64,000 nt of DNA from Kaistia adipata DSM 17808 (lineage in GTDB: Bacteria; Pseudomonadota; Alphaproteobacteria; Rhizobiales; Kaistiaceae): the NCBI RefSeq assembly GCF_000423225.1, contig NZ_KE383991.1, positions 134,217 to 198,216 on the forward strand, given 5' to 3'. A program made the translations under genes and the position numbers. The number at the start of each line of letters is the position of its first letter. Position 1 is the first letter of the stretch. Under the pieces are notes generated by a model. It did not search any database, was not told the DNA's origin, and saw nothing but the letters and a program-made list of their open reading frames with translations. Of the stretch, positions 63,690-64,000 are shown in pieces.

Positions 63690-64000
63690 ATGAAATTCAC
63701 GCGGCTTCGCGTCCACGGCTTCAAGTCCTTCGTCGAAGGCACCGACTTCCTGATCGAGCCGGGCCTGACCGGTGTCGTCGGCCCGAATGGCTGCGGCAAG
63801 TCGAACCTCGTCGAGGCGCTGCGCTGGGTGATGGGCGAAAGCTCGTACAAGAACATGCGCGCGTCCGGCATGGACGACGTCATCTTCGCCGGCAGCGGCA
63901 AGCGCCCGGCCCGCAATACCGCCGAGGTGACGCTGGTCGTCGACAATCACGACCACAAGGCGCCGGCCGCCTTCAACGACGCCGACGTGCTGGAAGTCAC
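63690..64000 (+). CDS. smc: Chromosome segregation protein SMC (5' part only)
   Basis: The first 103 residues are visible and the gene runs past the window end. '[20 protein letters not shown]' and the Walker A '[20 protein letters not shown]' followed by '[19 protein letters not shown]' are the SMC ATPase head. SMC forms the condensin-like complex with ScpA/ScpB that organises the chromosome. ATG 63690 gives the family N-terminus. Confidence 0.95.
   Translation, partial: MKFTRLRVHGFKSFVEGTDFLIEPGLTGVVGPNGCGKSNLVEALRWVMGESSYKNMRASGMDDVIFAGSGKRPARNTAEVTLVVDNHDHKAPAAFNDADVLEV

Overview
This is a high-GC chromosomal segment of an alphaproteobacterium, most likely of the order Hyphomicrobiales (Rhizobiales). 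The evidence is the split F0 operon atpI-atpB-atpE-atpG(b')-atpF(b), the DUF721-dsbA-smc run, the DUF2007/methyltransferase/S49-peptidase block divergent from a polyprenyl synthase, pyruvate phosphate dikinase, a GTTC-N7-GTTC SOS box, and GTCATCC...GGATCCA hairpin repeats. The genus cannot be named from sequence reading alone. I see no rRNA genes, prophage, insertion sequence or CRISPR array.

Layout. 1-2.9 kb: the N-terminal ~960 residues of a secreted repeat protein (autotransporter-like, minus strand, cut by the window edge). 3.4-8.3 kb: small unknown gene, MHS-family transporter, ring-cleaving-dioxygenase-like VOC protein, YHYH/excalibur secreted protein, guanine deaminase. 8.6-8.9 kb: tRNA-Gln and tRNA-Pro on opposite strands, both with readable promoters. 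9.3-16.5 kb: chaB overlapping an MgtA-type P-ATPase, a GAF-GGDEF cyclase, a Tat-exported sulfatase, yqaA with an apparent ATC start, and a small HTH protein. 16.7-21.4 kb: MFS transporter, Gly/His-rich secreted protein, and an ECF sigma / anti-sigma / subtilisin-like protease cluster. 21.6-24.4 kb: ZntA/CadA metal P-ATPase divergent from its MerR regulator, with a textbook MerR-type promoter. 24.5-37.7 kb: metabolic and stress genes (SMP-30, wrbA, MBL hydrolase, LysE exporter, yedK, NUDIX, dihydroorotase, ygfZ, HD hydrolase, tyrosine phosphatase, GNAT).

37.8-47.4 kb: ppdK, a SleB-type cell wall hydrolase, an acuI-type reductase, and glyQ-glyS interrupted by a DUF559 endonuclease-like gene bracketed by inverted repeats. 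47.6-48.7 kb: two small secreted proteins sharing an unusual Cys-bounded ANMP motif. 48.8-55.9 kb: S49 peptidase, methyltransferase, DUF2007, polyprenyl synthase, TPR-LysM protein, ispE, moaB. 55.9-59.4 kb: glycosyltransferase, an SOS-boxed radical SAM protein, NYN protein, rnhB. 59.4-62.1 kb: the F0 ATP synthase operon. 62.3 kb to the end: DciA-like protein, DsbA-like protein and the start of smc.

The best leads for something undescribed are the sigma/anti-sigma/S8 protease module, the paired secreted ANMP-motif proteins, and the DUF559 cassette inside the glycyl-tRNA synthetase operon. Starts were chosen by Shine-Dalgarno spacing, signal peptides and family length. All family assignments are from reading the translated sequence; no database search was run.
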